A stretch of DNA of 64,000 bases from Rotaria sordida (GCA_905250125.1 CAJNOL010001125.1:9516-73515), one strand, 5' to 3'; positions 11,971 to 22,975 are shown, numbered from the stretch's first letter. Numbers and translations: made by a program. Notes: generated by a model not told the origin, from the sequence alone.

Positions 11971-13276
11971 TGTGAGGTATTTTCTGCCAAAATGTTCACC
12001 TCTTCCAATTTAGGAAACAATTGGGAATCTTGCTTGTGACACATCGAATTCTGCTTTATATCTAAATGCGTCACTATCGAAGAATAATGAATCAAGCAAT
12101 ATCTTTTTCGTGCACTAGTATAAAATTTAACGGCTCTACTCTTTTTGAATCAATCGGGCTAATATTTTTCTCAGCGATAGGGTAGACTTTAAGACATTTT
12201 TTTCTATATGGACACAATTCGCAGACAGTGTAGTAGGAATGTGTCAGTTTGAAGTCGCTTTGCTTCGTTGGTCGCTCACCATTCATTTTCGAAGTGAACT
12301 TGGTTTGCTGGGGGTTTTATCGAAATTCGAAGTCGAATTAGGCATCTTATAAGAACCAGAGAGAATTATGGAAGAACTTTACAGAGAGATATGAGAACTG
12401 GGCAGAGCGTACAAGAGTGAGTAGAACTCATCAGTACAGAAAAAAGAGAAAGATCATAAATTATCGAACGTCACAAAAGAACGAAAGAAACGACAAATAT
12501 AGTAGAACATACTAGAATGAGAGAGATAACAGGTAAGCTGAAATACATAACTATAAGACGAGAACAAACATAACTATCATGTACGTATGCTAGTGCAAAG
12601 CGGAACAAAAAAAAAGAATGCACAACTATCGTGCTACTTAACAATCTGAAGAAGACAGAAACTCGAATAAACCAAAGAAACTAGATGGATATTATGTGTG
12701 AATATTTTTTCGTGATTTGTTCCAGTCTATCTCTTCTTCAGATACATGTGCTTGTGTTATATAGAGGTTCGCGAAGATCTACTGAAAGGATTTGATAATG
12801 ATAAGTAAGGATGATAAGTAAGGACGATAAGGAAGGGTGTAGATGTGGGTAGATGTTTTTCTTCATTTCATTCACAACCGAACACACATAGAACATCTCA
12901 CTAGCATACCAAATCATTCTTGTTTAGATTGAAAATGACTTTGTTTCAAATTTCAGATTCCATCTCAACTTTCCTTCATCCCCCTTTTTTTTCTTTTTGA
13001 GACAATCACTGTTTTTGATTTATCTCTGCTCTTACAATCTCTGTGTGTTCCCTTTCTTCTTTTCTTTATCCTGATGAATATTTATATTAAAATAAAAAGC
13101 GCGAAACGTGCCGCCGAAATAAAGTTTCCATTAATATTTATTGATTTTTCATTAAACATGTCATCGATACTACAAATTATTTTGCTTTAATCGATGGTTC
13201 GAAAGTAACAATTGAGATTAGCATGTCTAGGTCTGCTCTTGAGTCTCAAATCAGCCAATCGATAAATAATCAACGT
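11971..13276. other. Intergenic, no gene recognised
   Basis: No recognised gene. A 64-codon minus-strand frame at 12092-12286 has no motif. Near 12800 there are short GATAAGTAAGGA repeats. A CTGATGA...CGAAAC string near 13073 was examined as a ribozyme and rejected. Confidence 0.5.
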
Positions 13277-13917
13277 TTAAATGAAACAGAATGAACCACC
13301 GTTATCAGTAGTGATCCCCACGTCATTCACAACAGTAAGATTATTCGGCACGACGTTTGTACGTAATTCTTCGATCAAAGGCACTTGTGGGCCAGTAAAA
13401 TATTTCCTTCCACTAATAACATACCATAAAACACTGATTCCAGTAAAGAAAACGAATAATACACTGGCATAATTCATACTCGAAGGTGTGACAGATATTA
13501 CTGTTGGCATCATAAATAAGATGACAGCCAAGGAAAACCAGACGATCGTGATGATGTTGATGACATAGCCTAATTTAGCAAGGTGAAAAGGAGCGTTGGG
13601 GACTAAATGACGTCCACGAAGAATAAGTACGACAATGGGTGATGCATAAGAAGCAGAAAGACATATTGTAGCCATGCCAGTAAATGTATTGAATGCAGCT
13701 GATGAACCGAGATAAAGGAGGCCAAGTAGACCTTGAATTAGAATCGAAAATAATAAAGCATGAAGTGGAATATTGTATCGTTTATTAATTTTTGTCTATA
13801 TTCTCGAACCTGGGACAGCACCATCTCGACTAAAAGCGTAAAGACATCGAGAAGTGGCTGTCAAGGAGCCTACTCCAGCAAAAAACAGAATACCGAGAAT
13901 AAGAAACAAAAGGCCAA
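13277..13917 (-). pseudogene. Fungal-type amino-acid/choline permease, C-terminal relic
   Basis: The minus-strand frame encodes the last five or so membrane segments of an APC-superfamily permease. Signatures: GSLTATSRCLYAFSRDGAVP, YLGSSAAFNTFTG, ATICLSASYASPI, NAPFHLAKLGYVINI, SSMNYASVLF and WYVISGRKYFTGP. The last four are characteristic of the fungal choline/GABA permease group rather than typical animal SLC7 carriers, so horizontal acquisition is likely (inference). About 60% of a normal ~520-residue protein is missing at the N-terminal side. A TAG stop (13798-13796) replaces an expected Trp codon after VPGSRI. There is no intron in the remaining part. The break point abuts telomere-like repeats. 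Confidence 0.8.
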
Positions 13918-13962
13918 AAGGGTGTGGGTGTGGGTCTTCTACTCACCCACCCACACTAGGAT
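13918..13962. repeat. Head-to-head telomere-like junction (TGTGGG then CCCACA)
   Basis: GGGTGTGGGTGTGGG, nine unrelated bases, then CACCCACCCACAC. The G-rich strand runs toward the junction from the left and the C-rich strand leads away on the right, the order expected if two telomere-bearing ends were joined. The left side is the truncated end of the permease relic. Confidence 0.65.
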
Positions 13963-13968
13963 TTTACT

Positions 13969-14318
13969 TTTTTTTTCATTTTAAGCCTTTAGCCCTATGG
14001 CTATGTCGGTTCTAAAGGAACAGTGGAGCTGAAGAGCGTGTGTATTGATAATGAACAATGAAAACAATTAAAGCAAAGCGTAAATAGAAAGTACATAAAA
14101 CTGTAAGGACAGATAACACGAGTCATGAGCGACGATATGTATAGTAGAACCATTTTGTGTTTTTTGGTACGCAAGTAGAATGCGTAGACCATCGATAAAC
14201 CAGTAACTTGAGACGTGTAGGGCAGAACAGAATTATGTAAACATGATGTTGTGGGAGGGAAGGCTCAAACCCGATACTAATTCTCGAGAAACAAACATAT
14301 TACCATTGCACCATTCTT
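13969..14318 (-). mobile_element. tRNA-derived SINE with 19-bp target duplication
   Basis: A 350-bp insert is flanked by identical 19-bp copies of CCCACACTAGGATTTTACT (13950-13968 and 14319-14337). Read on the minus strand, its 5' end (from 14318) has a tRNA-like head with box A-like TGGTGCAATGG and box B-like GGGTTTGAGCC. Its 3' end is an A-run, seen as eight T at 13969-13976. Together these define a retroposed SINE mobilised in trans by a LINE. The head resembles tRNA only loosely and is not a functional tRNA gene. Confidence 0.8.
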
Positions 14319-14337
14319 CCCACACTAGGATTTTACT

Positions 14338-15639
14338 AAATTCCTGCTGTCGGTTCTGTTGGATTCCAATTGTAGGGCTTTATCAGATGCCGACGCCAAG
14401 GATCCTAATGTCAGTTCGTGCTCGGGTTTCTGGCGATATTCTTACAGGATCCTGACTGTATCCTACAGATTTTTATCGAAATTTGATTGAACTTTATCTC
14501 ATCGAATCGGATCCGAATATTGAATTGAATCCCCTAGGTAGGCGATAATGATTTTGACAGTGTTGGACTTGATATTTATGTTGATGATCAATTAAGACTT
14601 AATTCCATTAAAATAAAAAAGAGAAAACCTGACATATTGTAAAACACCCTGAAAATATATGAATTGATAATTTTTAAAAAACAATTGCAAACAGTGTAGT
14701 TAATTCTAATACTATCAACAATCAATTTGATGGCACTCTATGATGAAACCTTCTTGCGAAGCATGATAGATTGGTTTTTACATCTTATGAGATCAACTTC
14801 AATCAAGACAAAGACTTGGTAAGAATGTCTTATTGGCTAAGATAGTCCGGCTATTGTTTGCTAGTCGACAATCAGAATTCATATATCTGATTCAAAGACT
14901 AGCAATTAATAAATTATGAAAGAATCAACTTAAATACCGATCTTTATGCTTCATAAACACAAGAATCTTAACTTTAATTCTATGCTATAGAAACATTGAT
15001 GAAAGGCCAATTCATCCAAAATTCAGAAAGATAATATCTTTGTATATCATGAATGACGCTTTTCTGTGTAAAATATTGTGTGTGCCGAAAAGAAACTTTA
15101 TGTTTTAGTTTAATAGTTGATGAATATGATCTTTCTGTGTGTCTTAACATGTTTCTCATAACAAGCAACTTCAATCTGGTTTCATCGAACGAAAGAAGAG
15201 AACGAGAATCACAATAGTTTACAATATAAAGGAGAATATCTATAGAATTGATGCCACGTTATTAATATAATCTCATGTTTACCAGATTATGATAATGATA
15301 CAATTAAAATTCTCTTCTAACCGAAAGAAATATTTTAGTAACAAAAAATAGAACATTCTTAGTTTCTCCCTTTGTAGATAGAGTATCAACTATAATCAAA
15401 AATAATCGTTTTCTTTTCAAATTCTAGAAAATCGCATTTGGTGATCGGTAGAAAATTAATGAGACATAATGATCGAGTGATTTCTTCGTGTTTTTTTTGC
15501 TGAAAAACGTTTTTGATGATTTAGTATTAATAATATCAACCACAAAACTGAATAACAAACAATAATAAGCGTTTTAATAACTCATGAAAATGAAAACAAA
15601 CAAAAAAAAACAATCACAATAAATCTTGACTTCGTTTGA
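14338..15639. other. Intergenic, no gene recognised
   Basis: No supported gene. A 64-codon minus-strand frame at 14980-15174 lacks any recognisable motif. Confidence 0.45.
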
Positions 15640-18600
15640 TATTGATTATGAATTTCGAGTAATGACAAATTCAATTTCTCCATCTTTTATCTAATCAAAA
15701 AGAAAATAAGAAAAAGAATTAGTTTTATTTTAAAAAAATCAAAGAAAAACGTACAGAAACTTTTTAGTTGTATACCACGTTGCTGTGTTCTTTATTTATC
15801 AGATTACTTAATGGAATAAATGGTTTTTTAAGAATAGCTTCAGCTTCTTCTCGTTATTCAGATACAACACGAGCAATTTCACTTATTTGTAGTTTTATTG
15901 AATAATAAGTTGTTATATCATCAGTTGGAATTAATTTAGCCTTGAAAAATAGAAATCAAATAATTAAAATTAATAATTTATAGCAAAAAGAAAGAAACCA
16001 CTTTTTGGAGTTTTTGAACTCGAATTGTAATTTCATGAATAAGACCTTCATCTTTCAATGATGCATCAGCTTTATAATCAAGTAAAAACGACAAACTATT
16101 AATAAATAAATAAAAAAAGAAGATAAAACTGAAAGAAAAAAGAACAATAGTACAGACATACTCCTTGTTCAGCAGTGGCTTCACATTGTGTTTGTTTAGT
16201 CACGCGATAGACTATATGAATATCTTCAGATTCAATTGATACATCATCAGTTGTTGTGAATAGACTTTAAACCTTCACCTTTTAATAATAAATCTTCAAT
16301 ATCTGTATTAGACATTTGACGAATTTGTTCATTTATTGATTTAGTTTTAGCTATATACATATTGATTATTAAATGCATATTTTTGAAAAAAAACAAAAAT
16401 ATTTATCATCATCTTTTATGACTAATATTGGATGATTTGGTTCAGCACGTATTTCAATACCAAAAAGTTCACGATCTTGAGATAATATTACGTTACGTAC
16501 ATTTAAACCCTTTATAAGAAAAATAAATATAAACACTAAAATAAAATACAAAATTTACTTCTCGAACAAAATCTTCTAATTATGCAATATCGTTCAACAC
16601 GGACTCATCTTTATGAATAACAACAAGTTCTGGTAATGGATACTAAAAATAAATCAATTTTACACATGTGTATTAAATAAGTCAATTCAATTTACTTTCA
16701 TTGGAACAACTTTTCGTTCTCGTACCGCTCGACCTAATCCAATAACTGTTTGTACAGCAGCTACAGCATGTTCAATATTTTTATTTACTAATAAATGACT
16801 TCAATCGAAAATTAAAAAGGTAAACAACAGACTGTGATCTTGGAATCATTTGAAAATGAATACTTAATTCTTGTTCAGAAGAAGATAATGATCGTGGCAT
16901 TAATTTTCTTAAGATTTGATATATAAATTCAGCAAGAAATGGTGTAAATGGTACCATTAAATTAGCCATAGTTAAAAGTACATAACAAAGAACATTTAAT
17001 GAAACAAAACAATCTTCTAAAGTTGTTTCTTCCTAAAAAGTTTAATTTGATCATTTTCATTCAAAATGATGAAAGTAGAATAAATAGTTTTTACTTTAAA
17101 ACGTTTCTTGTTCAATTTAACATGTCAATTGATTAACGTATCAATATACTTAACAAGACGAGAAACCACTGTATATAAACGATAAGCTATAAAATAAAAG
17201 CAAATTTTTTTTAGAAATAATTATCTCGATCTTCTAATCGTTTGTAAGCTGTAACTACAGTTCTTTGTTTCGTATTTGTATATAGTTCATTTCTCTTGAG
17301 ATTTACATGTCTTACCTTTCTGAAAATGCATACTGACTAATGAAAAATTTTTCTCTCCATGTAAATGAAATATTAGGCTTCCTAAATGAACTAAATTAAT
17401 CTTACCATCCATTTCTTGTTTAGCAAAATTCAATAAGATTTGTGTATAAGAAACAATTCATGTATCCATAACATTTGTATTTGATGACATTGATGAATAT
17501 AAACGTTTTTCATCATAAATAAAATTAACTTTTCTCTCAATTTTTAATTGATCACATGATTGAATAAGAAGACGTAATGCATTATACCAAAGTAAAAATA
17601 CATCTTTAAGGAAGATCGCGAGTTGTTATTCGAACTGGCCAATTTAGATGAATTTAGAAAAGCTTGGCTGTTAAAAGAGTTTCCAATAAAAGGTCTGCGT
17701 AGGTCTAAAAGATATGTACAACATATATCTATTCTGGAGAAATGTGTACAATGGTGCTCTGCTAATCCTTCTTCCCATTCTCTTATTGATTACGATATAT
17801 GTGATATTCCTACCCTCATGGAATTTCCTGATTCCTTCTGACCTTTTCTACTATGTTCGTTTTTCAGTTTTCGTTGTAGCTCTCCTTTCTCTTCTACGTT
17901 CCTGTTCATCTGGTGATCTTTCTTTCTTTCAATTCTTGCTCTCTTCTTCTTACTATTTGTACTGTTAGGGTCTTAGGATCATCAGTTAAAGCCAAATAAA
18001 AAAAATACATCTTTAAGGATATCTCGAACACCTTCTTCTTTAAATTTAAGTGGTTCACCACGTACAACAGGTGATGTTATTAAGTAAAGTCTACAAAAAA
18101 AAAATAAATAAAAGACAATATGAATTTTCTATAATTGCGATAAATTTTACCTAAGTGCATCAGTACTATATTTATCAAAAATTTTAGTTGGATCAGGATA
18201 ATTTTTTTTTTCTTTTTGACATTTTTTCTTCATTACTTGCTAAAATAATTCCATTAACAATTAAATTTTTAAATGGTGATTGATCAAATAAAGCTGTTGA
18301 AATAACTAATAATCTATAAAACCATCCACGTGTTTGATCAATACCGTCAGCAATAAAATCAGCTGGAAATGTATCCATAAATGTACGACGTCCATCAACT
18401 GGATAATGAACTTGTGCATAAGGCATTGAACCAGATTCAAACCAACGATCAAATACTTCAGGTACTTGTCGTAATAAACCTTTACCTAATCGTGATGGAA
18501 TTGTTATTTCATCAACACTAAAATTAAAACAACAAAATAATAATTATTTTAATATATAAAAACAAAACGAAAAAATAATTTTATTTTACACTTCACGATG

Positions 18601-18800
18601 AATATCATCAATAGAAACTTCAGATAATTGCTTTAATGCTTCAATTGAACCAACACAAACAATTTCATGTCCATCATCACTAACCTATAATGGAATTGGA
18701 TTTCCTCAATAATGATTTCGTGAAATAGCCCAATCACGTACATCAAGAAAACCTTTAATTGATGAATGAATAATTAACGACAATTCGTCCATTAAATAAA
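15640..18800 (-). pseudogene. IARS1: Cytosolic isoleucyl-tRNA synthetase, internal fragment, decayed
   Basis: IleRS charges tRNA-Ile with isoleucine. Minus-strand exons match in order: DVRDWAISRNHY, GHEIVCVGSIEALKQLS, the block [20 protein letters not shown] with [14 protein letters not shown], the KMSKR signature (about 18212-18228), LKFKEEGVRDILKDV, RLYTVVSRLVKYIDTLIN, VPFTPFLAEFIYQ, IGLGRAVRERKVVP, LFGIEIRAEPNHP, LKDEGLIHEITIRVQKLQK and KLIPTDDITTYY. The N-terminal half with the HIGH motif and the extreme C-terminus are absent. Trp codons are replaced by stops at 18708-18706, 18687-18685, 17460-17458 and 17127-17125; another stop is at 15856-15854. One extra T in the T-run at 18202-18211 shifts the frame just after KMSKR. 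A LINE fragment interrupts one exon at 17613. Clearly nonfunctional. Confidence 0.9.
17613..18000 (+). mobile_element. 5'-truncated LINE fragment in the IleRS relic
   Basis: A 388-bp insert is bounded by identical 19-bp copies of AAAAATACATCTTTAAGGA (17594-17612 and 18001-18019) inside an IleRS exon. It ends in AATAAA running into the A-rich duplication, as target-primed insertions do. The plus frame 17623-17841 (RRSKRYVQHISILEKCVQ...DICDIPTLMEFP) could be the tail of a LINE polyprotein followed by a 3' UTR. The family is not identified; the coding tail is inferred from position. Confidence 0.75.
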
Positions 18801-18924
18801 TAATTATATCTGTAATAAGATGATTTAAAATTAAATATTCTTTTCTTTCGTTTTCTTCTTCTTTTTATGTTGTATCATTCAAAAAAAAAAATAGAGATAC
18901 AAATAATACATGTATATTAATGTC

Positions 18925-19179
18925 TTAATTGATCTGCAATTCGTATTCGTTCTCTTGGACCGGTTGACGATTTCGTCGATTTGCACGTTGTGTTTCGTTA
19001 TGTACCACACATTTACGAATTTGATACAAACCACTTAAGGTAGCAAGGCAAACAGATAATATAATAATTAGTCTTATTTGTACAGAATGGCTTTTCTCAC
19101 AAAAGACCCAAATAAACACGCCGATACAACCGAGAATGTCGATCACCATCAATATGTTCACGACAGTTGATGCTTTCAT
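18925..19179 (-). CDS. Small two-helix membrane protein, hypothetical
   Basis: An 84-codon frame with ATG at 19179. Residues about 7-27 (VNILMVIDILGCIGVFIWVF) and 34-52 (VQIRLIIILSVCLATLSGLY) are hydrophobic and look like two membrane helices; the tail is basic then acidic (RANRRNRQPVQENEYELQIN). No family recognised. It lies between the IleRS relic and the presenilin-like gene, on the same strand; it is outside the presenilin frame, which has its own stop at 19536. Confidence 0.4.
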   Translation of the reverse strand: MKASTVVNILMVIDILGCIGVFIWVFCEKSHSVQIRLIIILSVCLATLSGLYQIRKCVVHNETQRANRRNRQPVQENEYELQIN

Positions 19180-19332
19180 CGTTTTTTTTATAACCTTTGT
19201 TTTGAATATTTACTTTTACTACTAGTAATTAGTTTCTATCGGTTGAAAAACGTAAACCAATAAACAATTACGCGCTTTGTGAATAAGCAGATTTTGTCGC
19301 TATAATCTACTTCAGTCTGACATCTTGCATAC

Positions 19333-19535
19333 ATGATGAAAAAAAAAAATGATTATAGAAAAAATAAAAGCAGAAAATTCATTCTTCTATTTATCGAAAT
19401 GGTTGAATATGAATATTTGAAATTTATTGATACGTATATCTACGAGAAAATTTTATATAAATCAAATCAACAAAATGAACTTTTTCATTTGATCGCAGAG
19501 AAGAGTTCATTGGATTTGAAATGATCAGTAATTAA
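19333..19535. other. Intergenic; one lysine-rich short frame
   Basis: A 63-codon plus frame (19333-19524) is AT-rich and lysine-rich without any motif. I do not support it as a gene. Confidence 0.3.
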
Positions 19536-20928
19536 TTAGAGTTCTATATATTGATTGAAATTTGCTGGAATGATAATATTGAGAATGAGAAGATATATTG
19601 AAACAGTAATCACTGGTAATGGTATACCGGGACTTACCATTGTTTTCGTTAGCCGACGTAACAAAAATGTAAGTAAACGACCGATTTGGACACTAACTAT
19701 GGATCCCAATGTCACATATATTTTTATTATTATCGACGAAGATGGTGGAAGAGCTAATAAGATCAAAATATTGTAGGTAAAAAAGTCTCCAAGACCCAGT
19801 GCTGGACTTGTTTTCCATTTATCAATGCCGTCAATATAATAGGTCCCTGATTGACACTTTTTTCTTGGAGTAATTTCTTGATCTGTCAAACTTGGATGAT
19901 AAAAACGGCCTCGATGATGTAAACACATCAAACTAAATGATGAAACAAAGAAAAACAATTTAGTAAAATAATTTTTGATTATTCTATAATTGACATCTGA
20001 ATTCTTTCATATCGTTCATATGATGAATCAAAAAAAATTTTTAGTAAAAGACAAAATTTGAGTTGCTTCTCAGGGAAGATAATTGATGATCATTTTCAAA
20101 ATTTCTCCTAATCGATAAAAGAATATTTACAGAAATTTTAGAACTAGATTATCTCTAGAATATCCCATTGCTATATTTAGCCACATCAAACTCAGCATCA
20201 GTACTGAATAAAAACAAAAATTCCTCGCAAAAAATATCGATAGCAGATGAAAATGTTTTTTTAAATGTTCACCGCATAATTAACTTACATATCTATTACT
20301 GAGAAAAACCAAAACCATAATAACATAAATGTAAGAGGTATATAACGAATAAATACAAAATACCATATCCATGTTATCAATGCCATGACCACACACAACG
20401 ATCCTTGTTCTATGATAAGAATAGGTGGTAAAAGATGTAATCCTATCCATGCTATTACGAGAGAAATTAACTGCCACACAAACAAATAAATAGTTAATAC
20501 ATCTATTTTCCACCAAAAATTGAGAAAAGTAAAATATTGTGCTAGAAATTCAACAATCAGTAAAGTAATTAATATTTTGTAAATATAAATAGTTATTTTT
20601 GGAAAAAAGAATATTATGATCTTTACTATTAAAAGGAACAAAATATATATCTTGTAATAAAATAGATCATATTGATTGAAAAAGTAAAGACATGTTATAT
20701 TATCTAAAACAATGAGAATGTAGATGATAAAATGATAAAAAAATGATGCATACTTATTCCTTGATTATACAAACAACGAATTGTTAAACCCAAATCACGT
20801 AAAAAATCAATCAAAATAACTTGTAAATAAGTTTGTCTCACGGGTATATCAATCATAGTGCAATGAAGAACAAATGTAATAATTATACTTAAGCTAGTAA
20901 CTATTGTTAAATGTACTTGATCATGCAT
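19536..20928 (-). CDS. Presenilin-like GxGD intramembrane aspartyl protease
   Basis: Presenilins are the catalytic subunit of gamma-secretase, cutting membrane proteins such as Notch. Three exons join in frame: 20928-20754, 20703-20289 and 19932-19536, 987 bp for 328 residues. The middle part aligns by eye with presenilin helices 4-6 (IDVLTIYLFVWQLISLVIAW, then LLPPILIIEQGSLCVVMALI and FIRYIPLTFMLLWFW). The two catalytic aspartates appear to be D196 in SVIDIL and D246 in PALGLGDFF; a PGIPLPV stretch lies where PALP is expected. Odd points: the usual YD is ID, the PAL motif is altered, and the loop between the two aspartates is about 49 residues, far shorter than usual. No stop or shift. It could be a divergent presenilin paralogue or a presenilin-related GxGD protease. 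Confidence 0.8.
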
Positions 20929-21220
20929 TGCGATTAGTGATCAAATAGATGTATCTGTCAATATATCTATATTGAATGTAATGAACTTTCGAAGAAATAA
21001 TTAAGAATGAATATTTCTATAAGAGAAATGTTGTCATTTTCTTTCTTATTCAACTTATATTAAAATCGACGAGAATAATCAATCCGTCTGCAAGGAGCAT
21101 TCGCTCAATGACGAACGAAAAAAACAATAATGACACAATCGTTCATAAGCATTGTTTCAATTATTCACGGAGGTCAAATTGTTTCCTGTCTTTATTTTCT
21201 ATTGATTGAACTGAGATAAG
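20929..21220. other. Upstream region of the presenilin-like gene
   Basis: AT-rich sequence upstream of the start codon; no distinct motif recognised. Confidence 0.4.
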
Positions 21221-21273
21221 GCCACAAACAGACTAAAAAATCTCAGACGAATTAAAACTGAATTAACGAATAA

Positions 21274-21410
21274 GGCCCCAATCACACAGAAAAAGATAAA
21301 ACAAATAAAGCGACGCGATTGGTCTATTCCGACTTAAATCGTCTTTTTGAGATGATTTATTCGTTAATTCTGTTTTAATTCACTTTGAATTAGTCGGTGT
21401 GATTGGGGCC
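21274..21410. mobile_element. PIF/Harbinger-like MITE
   Basis: A 137-bp insert with inverted ends GGCCCCAATCACAC / GTGTGATTGGGGCC, flanked by TAA on both sides (21271-21273 and 21411-21413), the 3-bp duplication typical of PIF/Harbinger. The left flank from about 21221 (GGCCACAAACAGAC...) resembles the element's own right part in inverted order and is probably a piece of an older copy into which this one inserted. A degenerate relative lies around 60600-60720. Confidence 0.7.
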
Positions 21411-21413
21411 TAA

Positions 21414-22499
21414 CACGGAAAAACAACACACATTACATATATTTAAGTTTAACTAAAAGTTTTGATAACATCAAAATGGAAAAGATATTTTTATTTGTTG
21501 AGAGTAGCTCTCATGATTATTTATAGAAAGTTCAATTTTTTTTTATTTGTTCTTAAATATTTTTAACTGAACCTTGGAAAATATATAAATAAATCATGTT
21601 TCATTTGCTTAATCATTTAGACAATGCTTGATATCATTATACATACACAATTCATAAATGTTTTATTAAAACATTTGAAAAGTAAATAAGAAATCAACTT
21701 TCACGTTGAATCATTTAGCTCAGCTCGACTGAACAGGTTCAATTGGATAAAATTTCAAATGAAAATTAACACTTGTTGCTTATTTTCAAAAATTCGAATA
21801 AAATATTTTTGATTTATCAACGAAATAAGGTAAATAGATTGATCTTCTCTATATCGGTCTAGAAAAATATCTTTGCTATTGATTGTTTATATTGAAAATA
21901 GAGTTGATCGAAAAAATTGTTTTTTTTTAAATCCATTCATAAAACTAACTTGTTTGACTAATTTCGTAGCTAAACTAATTTCAAATGGTAAAAAGTAACA
22001 AATGAGAAATATGCAATTTGGTCATTTTCGAGATATCGAAAGCAAAAAACAAAAGTCGAAATTGATTAGATTTTCATATTGACAGTAGTTGATTTGTTTT
22101 GTCAATTAGATCAAAGATTTCTTATATTTGTCACTTATTCTACTACGTGTTGGATTTCCATCATCTTGCCATATAATATCAACATCAGTATATAATTGAT
22201 CGATACGCAGTTTCTATTGTTGTTTTACAAATTTATTATATAAAAATCTATCATTGAAATTCTTTTCTTGTCAATCCTTTCATATTTCGATGTATTTTTC
22301 TTTTATTCTTTTTATGTAATTCTTTCCTGTTCTTATTTTAGGACATTGGAAAAAAAAATCTTCTCTATCATATGTATCTATATATCTGCCTTATAATTAG
22401 CACTAGAGATCTCAAAATTTAGAATAATATTCATCCGAATACAAACGATTAAAAGTCCAATTTTGAGCGTTTTTGGATTTGTATTAAGTAAGGGTGAAA
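21414..22499. other. Intergenic, no gene recognised
   Basis: AT-rich, no exon-like frame or clear repeat. Confidence 0.45.
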
Positions 22500-22580
22500 A
22501 AGCAGTTTTTGGGTGTGGGGCGGGGTGTGGGTGTGGGTGTTCACTTAATGAATTACTATACATACACGCACCCACACCCA
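22500..22580. repeat. Second head-to-head telomere-like junction
   Basis: G-rich TGTGGG-like units (22502-22530, including GGTGTGGGTGTGGGTGTT), a 36-bp AT-rich spacer, then CGCACCCACACCCA (22566-22579). The order G-rich then C-rich is the same as at 13918-13962. A large palindrome begins about 10 bp to the right. Confidence 0.6.
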
Positions 22581-22680
22581 TTTTATTAAAATAAATAAAT
22601 GAAAAAGTATTGTTAAATATTACAAAAGAAATATGATTAAGACGAAATTCATGTTATTTTAGATGATGTGGATATTCTAA

Positions 22681-22975
22681 TCACTCCGTACATCGGCAAG
22701 TTTTCCATTCAAAGAAGATGAAGAATGGTACACAAACTCCACTTGGAAAGCCACATTGTTGGCAATCCGTGATGCATGCAGACAATCCTAGAAGGTTACA
22801 TTTGCCATTCGGTGGACTACACACGGAGAAAAATGGTAATGCATGAATAGCTAGAGAAATCAAATAGATAACAATGATTCAATAATATCGCAATATCTTT
22901 TAGTCTATTATATATACTACGTATTTGTAATGCTAAAGAGAATATAAGTAAGACAACAATTAACATACGACTCAT
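22681..22975 (-). CDS. Secreted cysteine-rich, defensin-like peptide
   Basis: Two exons (22975-22921 and 22850-22681) with a GT-AG intron join in frame into 74 residues. The N-terminus MSRMLIVVLLIFSLALQ is a typical signal peptide. The mature part has eight cysteines with spacing C-x6-C-x8-C-x3-C-x2-C-x6-C-x11-C-x1-C. The CxxxC and terminal CxC pair are what a cysteine-stabilised alpha-beta (defensin-type) fold requires, so an antimicrobial or signalling peptide is plausible but unproven. It lies in the left arm of a palindrome; the right arm has a broken copy. Confidence 0.6.

Noticed and set aside
13060..13130. Hammerhead-like CTGATGA ... CGAAAC string
   Set aside because: The intervening bases do not form a stem II adjacent to the core and no cleavage-site helix is visible.
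14263..14318. Standalone tRNA gene on the minus strand
   Set aside because: The T-arm and acceptor do not pair properly; A-tail and 19-bp duplications show it is the head of a SINE.
15640..18800. TGA/TAG read as Trp (altered genetic code)
   Set aside because: Other Trp codons in the same relic and all intact genes use TGG, and a frameshift and insertions show the gene is dead.
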